This document shows, piece by piece, positions 24,980 to 32,391 of a stretch of 32,391 nt of DNA. The DNA comes from DASRCB01 sp035653295. Lineage in GTDB: Bacteria > Acidobacteriota > Terriglobia > Bryobacterales > Bryobacteraceae. The notes under the pieces were generated by a model that saw only the letters and a program-made list of their open reading frames with translations, made no database searches and was not told the origin of the DNA. The stretch is taken from NCBI GenBank assembly GCA_035653295.1, contig DASRCB010000289.1, positions 1-32,391 of the forward strand, written 5' to 3'. Positions within the stretch are counted from its first letter, which is position 1; every line of letters begins with the position of its first letter. The translations under genes were made by a program, and so were the position numbers.

Positions 24980-25018
24980 TTGTGGGGCAGGCACTCTGCC
25001 CGGCGGCGGGCTCCCAGC
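24980..25018 (+). repeat. Shortened copy of the hairpin repeat family
   Basis: The 71-bp gap after the LMF gene carries TTGTGGGGCAG followed by GCACTCTGCCCG and GGCGGGCT. It resembles the 30824-31140 elements as if an internal ~18-nt deletion joined the first half of hairpin 1 to the second half of hairpin 2. It still folds: GGGCAG (24985-24990) pairs with CTGCCC (24996-25001) around a 5-nt loop. It could terminate or attenuate transcription within the operon. Confidence 0.6.
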
Positions 25019-25044
25019 GCGCCCCTCGACTCTCGGGCTGATCC

Positions 25045-26457
25045 ATGACCCGCCACGCGTACGTCATCGGCTCCGGCCCCAACGGCCTCACCGCCGCGAT
25101 TGTGCTGGCGCACGCCGGGCTTTCCGTCACCGTCCTCGAAGCTCAGCCGACCATCGGCGGCGGGACCCGCTCGGCGGCGCTCACCCTGCCCGGCTTCGTG
25201 CACGACGTGTGCTCGGCCGTGCATCCGCTCGCCGTCTGCTCGCCGGCATTCGCATCTTTCCCTCTGGCCGCATTCGGCCTGGAATGGATCCAGCCCCCGA
25301 TCCCGTTGGCGCACGCGCTGGACGGGGGCACGTGCGCGCGTCTCGATCAATGCATCGAAAGGACGGCCCGCGGCCTGGGCATCGACGGGCCGGCGTGGAC
25401 ACGCCTCGCAACGCCGCTTGTGAACCAATGGGGCAATCTCATCCCCGAAGTCCTCGGGCCGCCCCACATCCCGCGCCACCCGTTTCTGCTGGCGCGATTC
25501 GGCGCCCTCGCGCTTTGGCCGGCAACGGTGGCCGCCCGCTCCCTGTTTCGCACGCCGGAAGCGCGCGCCTTGTTCGCCGGCATCGCGGCGCATTCCATGA
25601 TCTCGCTCGATAAATTCAGCGCGGCGGCGTTCGCCTGGATGCTCGGGCTGGCCGGCAACGCGGTCGGCTGGCCGATCCCTCGCGGCGGCTCACAAACCAT
25701 TGCCAACGCGCTCGCAGGTTATCTCCAGTCGCTCGGCGGCCGAATCGTCGCGAATGCGAATGTCTCGTCCCTCAACGAGCTCCGCGATGCCGATGCGGTG
25801 CTGTGCGACGTCACGCCGCGGCAGTTCCTGCGCCTCGCCGGCGATCGCCTGCCGGACTCGTACCGTCGCAGCCTGGAAAACTGGCGTTACGGTCCGGGAG
25901 TCTTCAAGATCGACTGGGCGCTGAACAGCCCCATTCCCTGGAGCGCGGGCGACTGCGCGCGCGCCGGAACCGTGCACCTTGGGGGCACACTGGAGGAAAT
26001 CGCCGAGTCAGAACGCAAGGCCTGGGACGGCATTGTCTCCGATCGCCCCTTCGTACTCCTTGCGCAGCAAAGCCTCTTCGACCGCTCCCGCGCGCCGCAG
26101 GGAAAGCACACCGGCTGGGGCTATTGCCACGTACCCAACGGCTCGACCGAAGATATGACGGAACGCATCGAAGCGCAGGTGGAGAGGTTCGCGCCGGGTT
26201 TTCGCGCCACCATCCTGGCGCGCCATACCATGAACACCGCGGACGCCGAGCGCCACAATGCGAACCTGATCGGCGGCGACATCGGCGGCGGCGCGGCCCA
26301 TCTTCCGCAGTTGTTCCGGCGGCCGACCTGGAGCTTCTACAACACCCCTCTTCGGGGCGTCTATCTCTGCTCTGCCTCCACTCCGCCCGGGGCCGGCGTT
26401 CACGGCATGTGTGGCTGGCATGCGGCTCGCACTGCCCTGGCGCATCTCCGCCTCTGA
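25045..26457 (+). CDS. FAD-dependent oxidoreductase, phytoene desaturase/PYROXD2-like
   Basis: The 470-aa protein opens with a dinucleotide-binding fold: YVIGSGPNGLTAAIVLAHAG (residues 6-25) then an acidic strand end (VTVLEAQ). GGGTRS follows, as in the phytoene desaturase and amine oxidase superfamily. The C-terminus has the second FAD motif (GVYLCSASTPPGAGVHGMCGWHAA). The SPIPWSAGDCARAGTVHLGG segment is typical of the NAD(P)/FAD oxidoreductase group that includes PYROXD2. It does not look like a carotenoid-specific enzyme and no carotenoid genes are nearby, so the substrate is unknown. Its TGA is directly followed by the transporter ATG, showing tight coupling. Confidence 0.88.
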   Translation: MTRHAYVIGSGPNGLTAAIVLAHAGLSVTVLEAQPTIGGGTRSAALTLPGFVHDVCSAVHPLAVCSPAFASFPLAAFGLEWIQPPIPLAHALDGGTCARLDQCIERTARGLGIDGPAWTRLATPLVNQWGNLIPEVLGPPHIPRHPFLLARFGALALWPATVAARSLFRTPEARALFAGIAAHSMISLDKFSAAAFAWMLGLAGNAVGWPIPRGGSQTIANALAGYLQSLGGRIVANANVSSLNELRDADAVLCDVTPRQFLRLAGDRLPDSYRRSLENWRYGPGVFKIDWALNSPIPWSAGDCARAGTVHLGGTLEEIAESERKAWDGIVSDRPFVLLAQQSLFDRSRAPQGKHTGWGYCHVPNGSTEDMTERIEAQVERFAPGFRATILARHTMNTADAERHNANLIGGDIGGGAAHLPQLFRRPTWSFYNTPLRGVYLCSASTPPGAGVHGMCGWHAARTALAHLRL

Positions 26458-27729
26458 ATGGGCCAAAACTCCCGCCGCGAAAAGATTCTTGCCGTCGTGC
26501 GCGTCTCCAGCGGAAATTTCCTGGAGATGTACGACTTCATGGTCGTCGGCTACTACGCCTCCGACATCGCCCGTGTGTTCTTTCCCGAAGCGAGCGCCTT
26601 CGCGTCCCTGATGCTCGCCTTCGCCACCTTCGGCGCCGGCTTTCTCATGCGGCCTCTGGGCGCGGTCGTGCTCGGCGCCTATATCGATCGGCATGGCCGC
26701 CGCAAAGGCCTCATCCTGACGCTCGGCCTCATGTGCGCCGGGATTCTCTCCGTGGCCTGCGTTCCGGGATACGCCCGGATCGGACTGCTGGCGCCCATCC
26801 TGGTCCTGGTCGGCCGCCTCATTCAGGGCTTTTCGGCGGGCGTCGAACTCGGTGGCGTTTCCGTTTATCTCGCTGAAATCGCCACGCCGGGACATCGCGG
26901 TTTTTACGTGAGCTGGCAATCCGCAAGCCAGCAGGTGGCCGTCATCTTCGCGGCCGTGCTCGGCGTCGTGCTTCGCGCCATGCTGCCGAGCCGCGAAATG
27001 GACGCATGGGGCTGGCGCATTCCGCTTCTCATCGGCTGCGCCATTATTCCGGCGCTGCTCGTCCTGCGGCGCTCGCTGAGCGAAACCCAGGATTTCCTGT
27101 CGCGCGCACATCCCGGTTTCCGCGAAATTCTGCTTTCGATCACCGCCAATGTGCGCGTCGTGCTGCTGGGAATGATGCTGGCCACCATGACCACCGTCTC
27201 GTTCTACACCATAACCGCATACACGCCCACATTCGGCCATGTGGCGCTGCACCTCGCGGCCATGGACAGCTTCATCGTCACGCTCTGCGTTGGCGCGTCG
27301 AACCTGTTCTGGCTTCCCATAATGGGCGCACTGTCCGACCGCATCGGCCGGCCGCCGCTGCTCATCGCCTGCACCGTGCTGGCGCTCCTGACCGCGTATG
27401 CGTCGCTGGCCTGGCTGGCTGCGGCGCCGTCATTCACCAGGCTCCTGGCCGTGGAGTTGTGGTTGTCGTTTCTTTATGCCAGCTACAACGGCGCGATGGT
27501 GGTCTTTCTCACCGAGCTGATGCCGCCCGCGGTGCGCGCCACCGGTTTCTCGATCGCGTACAGCCTGGCGACGGCTGTTTTCGGCGGCTTCACGCCCGCG
27601 ATATCGACGTGGCTGATTCACGCCACGGGAAACCGAGCCGCGCCCGGGGCGTGGCTGACCTTCGCCGCCGCGATGGGGCTTTCGGCGGTGCTGCTGGCCA
27701 GACGGCAGTACCGCGCCTCTATTGACTGA
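26458..27729 (+). CDS. MFS transporter of the MHS (citrate/tricarballylate) type
   Basis: The 423-aa protein has about 12 membrane helices. The N-terminus NFLEMYDFMVVGYYASDIARVFFP resembles the MHS family, which includes the citrate and tricarballylate symporters CitA and TcuC. MFS motif A appears twice, as GAYIDRHGRRKG and GALSDRIGRPP, and ELMPPAVRATGFSIAYSL is another family signature. It likely imports a di- or tricarboxylate with protons, but the substrate is inferred. The ATG follows the oxidoreductase stop with no gap, implying translational coupling and a shared pathway. Confidence 0.9.
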   Translation: MGQNSRREKILAVVRVSSGNFLEMYDFMVVGYYASDIARVFFPEASAFASLMLAFATFGAGFLMRPLGAVVLGAYIDRHGRRKGLILTLGLMCAGILSVACVPGYARIGLLAPILVLVGRLIQGFSAGVELGGVSVYLAEIATPGHRGFYVSWQSASQQVAVIFAAVLGVVLRAMLPSREMDAWGWRIPLLIGCAIIPALLVLRRSLSETQDFLSRAHPGFREILLSITANVRVVLLGMMLATMTTVSFYTITAYTPTFGHVALHLAAMDSFIVTLCVGASNLFWLPIMGALSDRIGRPPLLIACTVLALLTAYASLAWLAAAPSFTRLLAVELWLSFLYASYNGAMVVFLTELMPPAVRATGFSIAYSLATAVFGGFTPAISTWLIHATGNRAAPGAWLTFAAAMGLSAVLLARRQYRASID

Positions 27730-27788
27730 CACGATCGAAGTGTTGTAATTTAATTAGGCATCAGTTGTAGATAACCTGGGCATCTTAC
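27730..27788 (+). promoter_or_regulatory. AT-rich region before the PadR gene
   Basis: This 59-bp gap is markedly AT-rich for the window (GTTGTAATTTAATTAGGC, then GTTGTAGATAACC). It is the obvious place for the promoter and a PadR operator; exact boxes are not clear. TTGTAA and TAGATA are candidates but their spacing (19 bp) is long. Confidence 0.3.
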
Positions 27789-28118
27789 ATGAGCAAGCCA
27801 TCCGACCTCATCCAGGGCACCCTGGATCTCCTGATCCTCAAGACCATTTCGCTCGAGCCGATGCATGGCTGGGCGATCGCCAAACGCATCCAGCAGGTCA
27901 CCAATGAAGTGCTCCAGGTGACCCAGGGCGCGCTGTATCCGGCGCTGCACCGGCTGGAGCAACAGGGCTGGATTCGAGCCGAGTGGCGCGCTTCGGAAAC
28001 CGGCCGCGAGGCGAAATTCTATTCACTGACGCGCGCCGGGCGCACCCAGCTGGCCAAAGAGCTGGAACAGTGGGACCGCCTTTCGGGCGCCGTCGGGCTG
28101 GTTATCTCCATGGGCTGA
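27789..28118 (+). CDS. PadR-family transcriptional regulator
   Basis: The 109-aa protein is a compact PadR winged helix: LIQGTLDLLILKTISLEPMHGWAIAKRIQ, then the wing region VTQGALYPALHRLEQQGWIRAEW and KFYSLTRAGRTQLA. Small PadR proteins of this type commonly sit directly before large duplicated permeases in acidobacteria and repress them in response to small molecules. The stop is 8 bp before the permease ATG, so the two form an operon. The effector is unknown. Confidence 0.95.
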   Translation: MSKPSDLIQGTLDLLILKTISLEPMHGWAIAKRIQQVTNEVLQVTQGALYPALHRLEQQGWIRAEWRASETGREAKFYSLTRAGRTQLAKELEQWDRLSGAVGLVISMG

Positions 28119-28126
28119 AAGCGCCA

Positions 28127-30805
28127 ATGTCCCGCCTGCTCGATATCGTTCGCCTGCGCCTGCGCTCGTTGCTTCGACGCAACCGCGTCGAGCGCGAACT
28201 CGACCGCGAGCTCCAGTTTCATCTCGAGCGCCAGACCGCCGAGAACATCTCCCGTGGAATGCCCCCTGCCGAGGCGCTGCGCGCGGCGCTGCGCAGCCTC
28301 GGCGGGTTCACCCAAATTGAAGAGGAGTGCCGCGACATGCGCCGAACCAATCTGCTCGAGAACTTCCTGAACGATTTGCGTTATACCCTGCGCGCGCTGG
28401 GCCGCAGTCCCGGCTTCACCGCGATTATCGTGCTGACCCTGGCCCTCAGCATCGGCGCCAACAGCGCGATTTTCAGCGTAATCGACGGCGTGCTGCTGCG
28501 TCGCCTGCCCTACCCGGGGCAGGACCGTATCGTGCGCATCTTCACCAGCAGTCACGAGTATCCGAAGTTCCCGATCAACGCCTTCGATTTCCTCGACTTT
28601 CGCGCGCGCAACCATTCCTTCGCCTGCATGGCCATCATGACCCACTACGACATGCAGCTGTCCGGTCATGGCCAACCGGTGCGACTGACGGGTTATCAGA
28701 TCAGCGCGGGTTATTTCCGCGTGCTCGGCCTGCGCCCCTCGCGCGGACGCGAGTTCACCACCCGCGACGAGTTGCAGGGCAACCAGTACAGCGTCATCCT
28801 GAGCGACACGGCGTGGCGCAGCCGCTTCGCCGCCGATCCGGATGTCCTTGGTCGAAAGGTCATTCTCGACAATCACCCCTACACTGTGGTCGGCGTGATG
28901 CCTCCCGGCACGGCGCATCCCGGCAACACGTATCGCGCCATGCCGTACGGGGAAACGGTCGATTTCTGGGCGCCGTTTACGTTCGTTGGCGATCCAAACC
29001 AGCGCGGCTCGCACTACATCGAAGGCATCGGCCGTCTGAAGAACGGCGTCAGCGCCTCCCAGGCGCAGGCGGAGATGAATGGCATCATGGCGCAGCTGGC
29101 GCGTGAGCATCCCAACAATGACACGGGATGGCATGTGCTCGTCATTCCGCTGTATCAGGAGATCGTGGGCCCCAGCCGCCGCATGCTTCTGGTCCTGCTC
29201 GGCGCCGTTGGTCTGGTGCTGCTGATCGCCTGCGCGAATGCCGCGAACCTGCTTCTGGCGCGCGCCACGGCGCGGCAGCGCGAAATCGCGGTTCGCTCCG
29301 CACTGGGCGCTTCGCAATCGCGGATCGTTCGCCAGTTGCTGACCGAGAGCTCGGTCATCGCCCTGATCGGGGCCGCCGCGGGCCTGCTGGTTGCACTCGG
29401 AGGAGTAAAGGTCCTGGTGCACCTGCTTCCGGCGGGTTTCCCCCGCGCGCACGACATCCACGTCAACGCCGCGGTGTTCGGCTTCACGCTGCTGGTCGCC
29501 CTGGGCACGGGCTTCCTGTTCGGGCTCGCCCCCGCCCTTCAGGCCGCGCGCTCCGATGTCCAGCAGGGCCTGCGCGAAGGAACCCGCGGATCGGGCGCCA
29601 GCCGGCGCCATCTGCGCCTGCGCAATTCGCTCGTCATCGGAGAGGTGAGCCTCGCCTGCGTCCTGCTCATCGCCGCCGGTCTCATGCTGCGCAGCTTCGT
29701 CAACCTGCTTCAGACCGATCCGGGTTTCCGGCCGGAGCACGTCCTCACCGCCTCCATATCCCTTCCGTCCGACTACTACAAGGACCCCTCCAGCTTCGTG
29801 CGCTTTTATCTGCGCCTCGATCGCAACCTCCAGACCATCCCCGGCGCAGTCGCCGCGGGCATTGGAAGCGACCTTCCGTGGACCGGCTATGACGATAATG
29901 TCGGAGGCTTCGACATCGAAGGCCGCAAGCCGCCGCCGCATGATGAATTCCATACCCGGTATCACCTGGCGACCGCGGACTACTTCAAGGCCGTAGGCAT
30001 TCCGCTCTTGCGCGGCCGTTTCTTCGATGAACGTGACAGCGCGCCGAAGGCGCCGCTGGTGCTCATCGTCAACCAGGCGTTTGCCCGCGAGTGCTGGCCC
30101 GGGGAAGACCCCATCGGCAAGCGCATCAATTTCTTCAACGACCATCCCAAAGATACCGATTGGACGACGGTTATCGGTGTGGTCGGCGATGTGAAAGACA
30201 CGCCGCAAACAGCCGGGGCGGAGCCCGCGGCCTGGTGGCCGCCCTCCCAGACCCCATTTGGATTCGCCGCCACTCCCATCGCTGTGCGCACGAATGGTGA
30301 TCCGGCCGCCGTTGCCGATGCTGTCCGCCGCGCCGTGCATGATGTGGATCCCACCCTCGCCGTCGCCGATATTAAGCTTCTCGATCAAATCGCCGATGCG
30401 TCTGTAGCCACCCCGCGGTTCGCGCTGTTCCTCGTGGGTCTGTTTGCCGCCCTGGCCATCGCTCTGGCTGCGATCGGGACCTATGGAGTGATCTCGTACT
30501 CGGTAAGCCAGCGCGCCTCCGAGTTCGGCATGCGCGTGGCGCTGGGGGCCACACCGGGGGACGTGCTGCGTCTCGTTGTTGGCCAGGCTCTGCGGCTCGC
30601 GGTCACTGGCGTCGCCATCGGCTTCGTCGCCGCGCTGGCGCTGGCCCGCCTTCTGCGCACGATGCTGTATGAGGTCAGCTCCGCCGATCCGCTCACATTC
30701 GCCCTCGTGCCCCTGCTGGCCCTCGCCGTCGCCGTCGTGGCGTGCTGGCTCCCGGCCCGCCGCGCCACCCACGCCGACCCGGCGGTCGCCCTGCGCGCCG
30801 AGTAG
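28127..30805 (+). CDS. ABC-type permease of the ADOP family
   Basis: The 892-aa protein is an orphan ABC permease with two MacB-type halves. An N-terminal cytosolic region (~1-85, RELQFHLERQTAENISRGM) is followed by a first helix with LALSIGANSAIFSVIDGVLLRRLPYP (~100-130) and a periplasmic domain. An FtsX block comes next (near 355-405, ACANAANLLLARATARQREIAVRSALGA). A second half has its own periplasmic domain and the closing FtsX block (GTYGVISYSVSQRASEFGMRVALGATPGD). No ATPase domain or adjacent ATPase gene is present, as is typical of acidobacterial ADOP proteins. Transported substrate unknown. The open frame upstream to 27983 lies inside padR and is not used. Confidence 0.93.
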   Translation: MSRLLDIVRLRLRSLLRRNRVERELDRELQFHLERQTAENISRGMPPAEALRAALRSLGGFTQIEEECRDMRRTNLLENFLNDLRYTLRALGRSPGFTAIIVLTLALSIGANSAIFSVIDGVLLRRLPYPGQDRIVRIFTSSHEYPKFPINAFDFLDFRARNHSFACMAIMTHYDMQLSGHGQPVRLTGYQISAGYFRVLGLRPSRGREFTTRDELQGNQYSVILSDTAWRSRFAADPDVLGRKVILDNHPYTVVGVMPPGTAHPGNTYRAMPYGETVDFWAPFTFVGDPNQRGSHYIEGIGRLKNGVSASQAQAEMNGIMAQLAREHPNNDTGWHVLVIPLYQEIVGPSRRMLLVLLGAVGLVLLIACANAANLLLARATARQREIAVRSALGASQSRIVRQLLTESSVIALIGAAAGLLVALGGVKVLVHLLPAGFPRAHDIHVNAAVFGFTLLVALGTGFLFGLAPALQAARSDVQQGLREGTRGSGASRRHLRLRNSLVIGEVSLACVLLIAAGLMLRSFVNLLQTDPGFRPEHVLTASISLPSDYYKDPSSFVRFYLRLDRNLQTIPGAVAAGIGSDLPWTGYDDNVGGFDIEGRKPPPHDEFHTRYHLATADYFKAVGIPLLRGRFFDERDSAPKAPLVLIVNQAFARECWPGEDPIGKRINFFNDHPKDTDWTTVIGVVGDVKDTPQTAGAEPAAWWPPSQTPFGFAATPIAVRTNGDPAAVADAVRRAVHDVDPTLAVADIKLLDQIADASVATPRFALFLVGLFAALAIALAAIGTYGVISYSVSQRASEFGMRVALGATPGDVLRLVVGQALRLAVTGVAIGFVAALALARLLRTMLYEVSSADPLTFALVPLLALAVAVVACWLPARRATHADPAVALRAE

Positions 30806-30823
30806 CCTCCACCGATTCCCCAA

Positions 30824-31140
30824 TCTGCCCTTTGTGGGGCAGGCTCCCTGGCGGTGCGTTGGTGGCCCCCGTTCGCCGAGAGGCCCGGCGCGAACCCCAA
30901 TCCGCCCTTTGTGGGGCAGGCTCTCAGCCTGCGGCGGGCACTCTGCCCGCGCGTTGGCGCCCCCATTCGCCGACAGACTCCGCGCGAACCCCAATCTGCT
31001 CTTTGTGGGGCAGTCTCTCAGCCTGCGGCGGGCACTCTGCCCGCCTGGTCCGGCCGATTTCAATCCCCGAGGTGTTGCGTGCGCCCCCGTTCGCCGACAG
31101 ACTCCGCGCGAACCCCAACCCGCTTTCTGTGAAGCAAGGC
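30824..31140. repeat. Array of hairpin-rich intergenic repeats
   Basis: Four diverging copies begin with a TTTGTGGGGCAG-like core at 30831, 30908, 31002 and (decayed) 31124, at spacings of 77, 94 and 122 bp. The second and third copies carry two adjacent hairpins with CTC loops: GCAGGCT/AGCCTGC (30916-30932) and GCGGGCA/TGCCCGC (30934-30950). Between copies lies a second module, TTCGCCGA...GCGAACCCCAA, whose TTCGC and GCGAA ends also pair. No reading frame here looks real. The gap of 402 bp between the permease and the next gene is otherwise unexplained. Confidence 0.85.
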
Positions 31141-31171
31141 AGCGTGAGCACGACCTACTTCAACGGCAGGC

Positions 31172-31200
31172 TGGAAAAGATACGCTCCCGGCGATAAAAT
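31172..31200 (+). promoter_or_regulatory. Promoter of the YD-like protein, leaderless
   Basis: TGGAAA (31172-31177, 4 of 6) and TAAAAT (31195-31200, 5 of 6) are 17 bp apart. The -10 ends 7 nt before the ATG, so transcription would start at the start codon; there is no ribosome site. Confidence 0.55.
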
Positions 31201-31207
31201 CCCAGCC

Positions 31208-32068
31208 ATGAGGGCCGCGCGACTCGTTTGCGCATTCATAATCATCGCCGCCGCCGCCTTTTCCCAGGAACTCTTTGCCTGGGAAGCTTCCACCGGCCAG
31301 GATGACCTCAGGGGCAAACCGAAAACGGTGAAAGTGGAGCGCGAGGCGGACGGCAAGCGGCGCCCCGAACAGCAGACCGATTACCGCCCGGACGGCAAGA
31401 CCGCCGAGCATCGCGTCTGGAAAGAAGACGGCACGCTGAGCACGCATGAGGTGTACGCGTACGACAAGGACGGCAGGCGATCGACCATCACTTACTTCGA
31501 CGACAAGGGAAACAAGGTGCGGACCCAAACCTTCCGTCACCCCGACGCGAATACCGAGGAAGAAACCGACGACTTCGGCGGTACGACTCCCGGCACGCAT
31601 ACGACCCGCCGGTTCGATGACCACGGCCGCATGATCGAGATGAACGACGGTGACATGTCGGCCACCATGACTTACGACGAGCAGGGGCGTCCGACAGAGG
31701 CCGTGCTCAAACCCACCGGCCACCCCGGTATCCTCGTCCGAAACGGCAACGTCGCCGGACCCGCCCCAGAAGGCGCGGCCATGCGCGTCCAGATTCATTA
31801 CGAAACCGGCAACAAGGCGCTCGTCACCATGTACGGAGCCGATGGCAATATCGCCCTTCAGGTGGAGAGCACCGAAGACGGCGCTGGAGGCCAGATGGCC
31901 CGGCTGCTGTTTTCCGAAACCGAAACGCCAGGCCAGACGGGAATGACTCAGGACAACGAGCGCGACGCCCAGGGCAACTGGACGCGCCGCACCGAGCTCA
32001 GGCGCAACCCCAATACGCAAGTCGACGAGCCCGTCGCCGTGCTCTATCGCACCATCACCTACTACTGA
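31208..32068 (+). CDS. Secreted protein with YD-like repeats
   Basis: The 286-aa protein has a signal peptide (MRAARLVCAFIIIAAAAFSQ) and a chain of short beta-rich repeats in which an aromatic residue is followed by D, N or G and a turn: DYRPDGKT, VWKEDGTLS, AYDKDGRRS, YFDDKGNK, RFDDHGRM, TYDEQGRP. This resembles RHS/YD repeats, but copies are few and there is no toxin tip or large shell, so it is likely a small beta structure. Function unknown. It stands alone between the hairpin array and the riboswitch promoter. Confidence 0.8.
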   Translation: MRAARLVCAFIIIAAAAFSQELFAWEASTGQDDLRGKPKTVKVEREADGKRRPEQQTDYRPDGKTAEHRVWKEDGTLSTHEVYAYDKDGRRSTITYFDDKGNKVRTQTFRHPDANTEEETDDFGGTTPGTHTTRRFDDHGRMIEMNDGDMSATMTYDEQGRPTEAVLKPTGHPGILVRNGNVAGPAPEGAAMRVQIHYETGNKALVTMYGADGNIALQVESTEDGAGGQMARLLFSETETPGQTGMTQDNERDAQGNWTRRTELRRNPNTQVDEPVAVLYRTITYY

Positions 32069-32071
32069 CGA

Positions 32072-32099
32072 TTGACCACGCCTCCCGGCGTGTGATATT
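32072..32099 (+). promoter_or_regulatory. Promoter with internal hairpin for the riboswitch transcript
   Basis: TTGACC (32072-32077) and GATATT (32094-32099) are 16 bp apart and end just before the aptamer. The spacer is nearly filled by a perfect 6-bp inverted repeat, CACGCC (32077-32082) and GGCGTG (32087-32092). This could be a weak terminator for the upstream gene or an operator. Confidence 0.5.
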
Positions 32100-32102
32100 C
32101 GT

Positions 32103-32283
32103 TGGTTCTGTTTCCAGGGTGCTCGCCACCGCGGCGAGTGAAAAGGGAAGCGGGTGGAATTCCCGCACGGTCCCGCCACTGTGAGCAGCGAGCGACCCGG
32201 CGTTTGGACGCCACTGTCCGTTCCGCGGATGGGAAGGCAGCCGGTATCGTGATGACCTGCGAGTCAGGAGACCTGCCCTGGAT
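32103..32283 (+). ncRNA. Cobalamin (AdoCbl-type) riboswitch
   Basis: The conserved core is present in order: GGGTGCTCGCC, then GTGAAAAGGGAAGCGGGTG, AATTCCCGCACGGTCCCGCCACTGTGA (the B12 box lies around 32172-32184), GGGAAGGCAGCCGGT (32231-32245) and GAGTCAGGAGACCTGCC (32261-32277). Binding of a B12 coenzyme would reduce expression of the gene starting at 32323. Downstream, GCTGC/GCAGC (32287-32301) forms a small hairpin, and GAGG/CCTC copies around the ribosome site suggest control of translation. Confidence 0.96.
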
Positions 32284-32322
32284 GTTGCTGCGTCATGCAG
32301 CCAAATCGAGGCGAGGACCTCA

Positions 32323-32391
32323 ATGCGTACATCCATCATCGCTGTGTTGCTACCCGCCGTCAGCTGCGCGCTGTTCGGCCATACCCTGATC
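32323..32391 (+). CDS. 5' end of a B12-regulated secreted or membrane protein
   Basis: Only 23 codons lie inside the window. They read as a signal peptide (MRTSIIAVLLPAVSCALFG). GAGG six nt before the ATG serves as the ribosome site. Genes behind cobalamin riboswitches with a signal peptide are most often BtuB-type TonB-dependent receptors, but that is inference here. Confidence 0.7.
   Translation, partial: MRTSIIAVLLPAVSCALFGHTLI

Noticed and set aside
26008..27252. 414-codon minus-strand frame across the oxidoreductase and transporter genes
   Set aside because: It crosses two real genes in antisense and has no domain signature.
28019..31063. A 1014-codon open frame on the minus strand, antisense to the permease gene
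   Set aside because: It mirrors the permease gene and then runs through the hairpin repeats; its composition is the reverse complement of a GC-rich gene and it has no domain.
30824..31140. CRISPR array
   Set aside because: Repeat units are long, diverged and unevenly spaced with no unique spacers of constant length, and no cas genes are present.
30866..31151. Several repeat-bearing ORFs with peptides such as RRAECPPQAE
   Set aside because: They are translations of the hairpin repeats and occur on both strands and in several frames, so they are not real proteins.
32077..32092. Rho-independent terminator after the YD-like gene
   Set aside because: The 6-bp stem has no T-run after it and sits inside the promoter spacer, so it is recorded as an operator or weak terminator only.

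Overview
The window is GC-rich, densely packed bacterial DNA. The best guess for the host is an acidobacterium of the Solibacter/Bryobacterales type. This is inferred from the PadR regulator plus duplicated orphan ABC-permease pair, an OmpA-family protein with a long Ala/Glu/Gln coil, a DUF4038-type glycosidase, a lipase maturation factor homologue and strong third-position GC. No rRNA, tRNA, CRISPR array, integrase or transposase was seen.

Layout. (1) 180-6883 is envelope and housekeeping: a SAM methyltransferase divergent from a DinB-type protein; a two-gene unit with a BON-LysM (Kbp-like) protein; a periplasmic M48 protease; a methyltransferase with a zinc ribbon; a large OmpA-family protein; and a small secreted BON protein. 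(2) 6888-9562 holds mltG-ruvX facing an AI-2E/PerM-family permease. (3) 9563-16360 is a surface-polysaccharide region: a WalW-like deacetylase translationally coupled to a sugar formyltransferase, then a flippase, a UDP-sugar 6-dehydrogenase and galE. (4) 16361-23423 is a mixed accessory block: a degenerate spacer, a GAF-GAF-PAS protein with no output domain, a secreted DUF5060/DUF4038 glycosidase, a GntR + DUF1648/DUF5808 (SdpI-like) operon with a clear operator, a DHH-motif protein fused to a degenerate receiver domain, and a small protein with an anti-sigma-type zinc motif. (5) 23477-27729 is a probable operon of a lipase-maturation-factor homologue, a FAD oxidoreductase and an MHS-type carboxylate transporter. 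(6) 27789-30805 is a PadR regulator with an 892-aa duplicated permease. (7) 30824-31140 is an array of hairpin-rich intergenic repeats, with a related element at 24980-25018. (8) 31208-32391 holds a secreted YD-like-repeat protein, then a textbook cobalamin riboswitch controlling a gene that runs off the window.

How the genes work together. The polysaccharide block has enzymes for UDP-sugar oxidation and epimerisation, removal of an acyl group, transfer of a formyl group, and export. The GntR-DUF1648 unit looks autoregulated: a near-perfect 12-bp inverted repeat covers its -10 box and start codon. Several promoters sit so close to their start codons that leaderless or very short-leader mRNAs are likely.

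The most promising unexplained items are the multi-hairpin repeat family, the DHH-like/pseudo-receiver fusion with the zinc-motif protein beside it, and the coupled deacetylase-formyltransferase pair. All functional statements come from reading the sequence and recalling family motifs; no database search was run.
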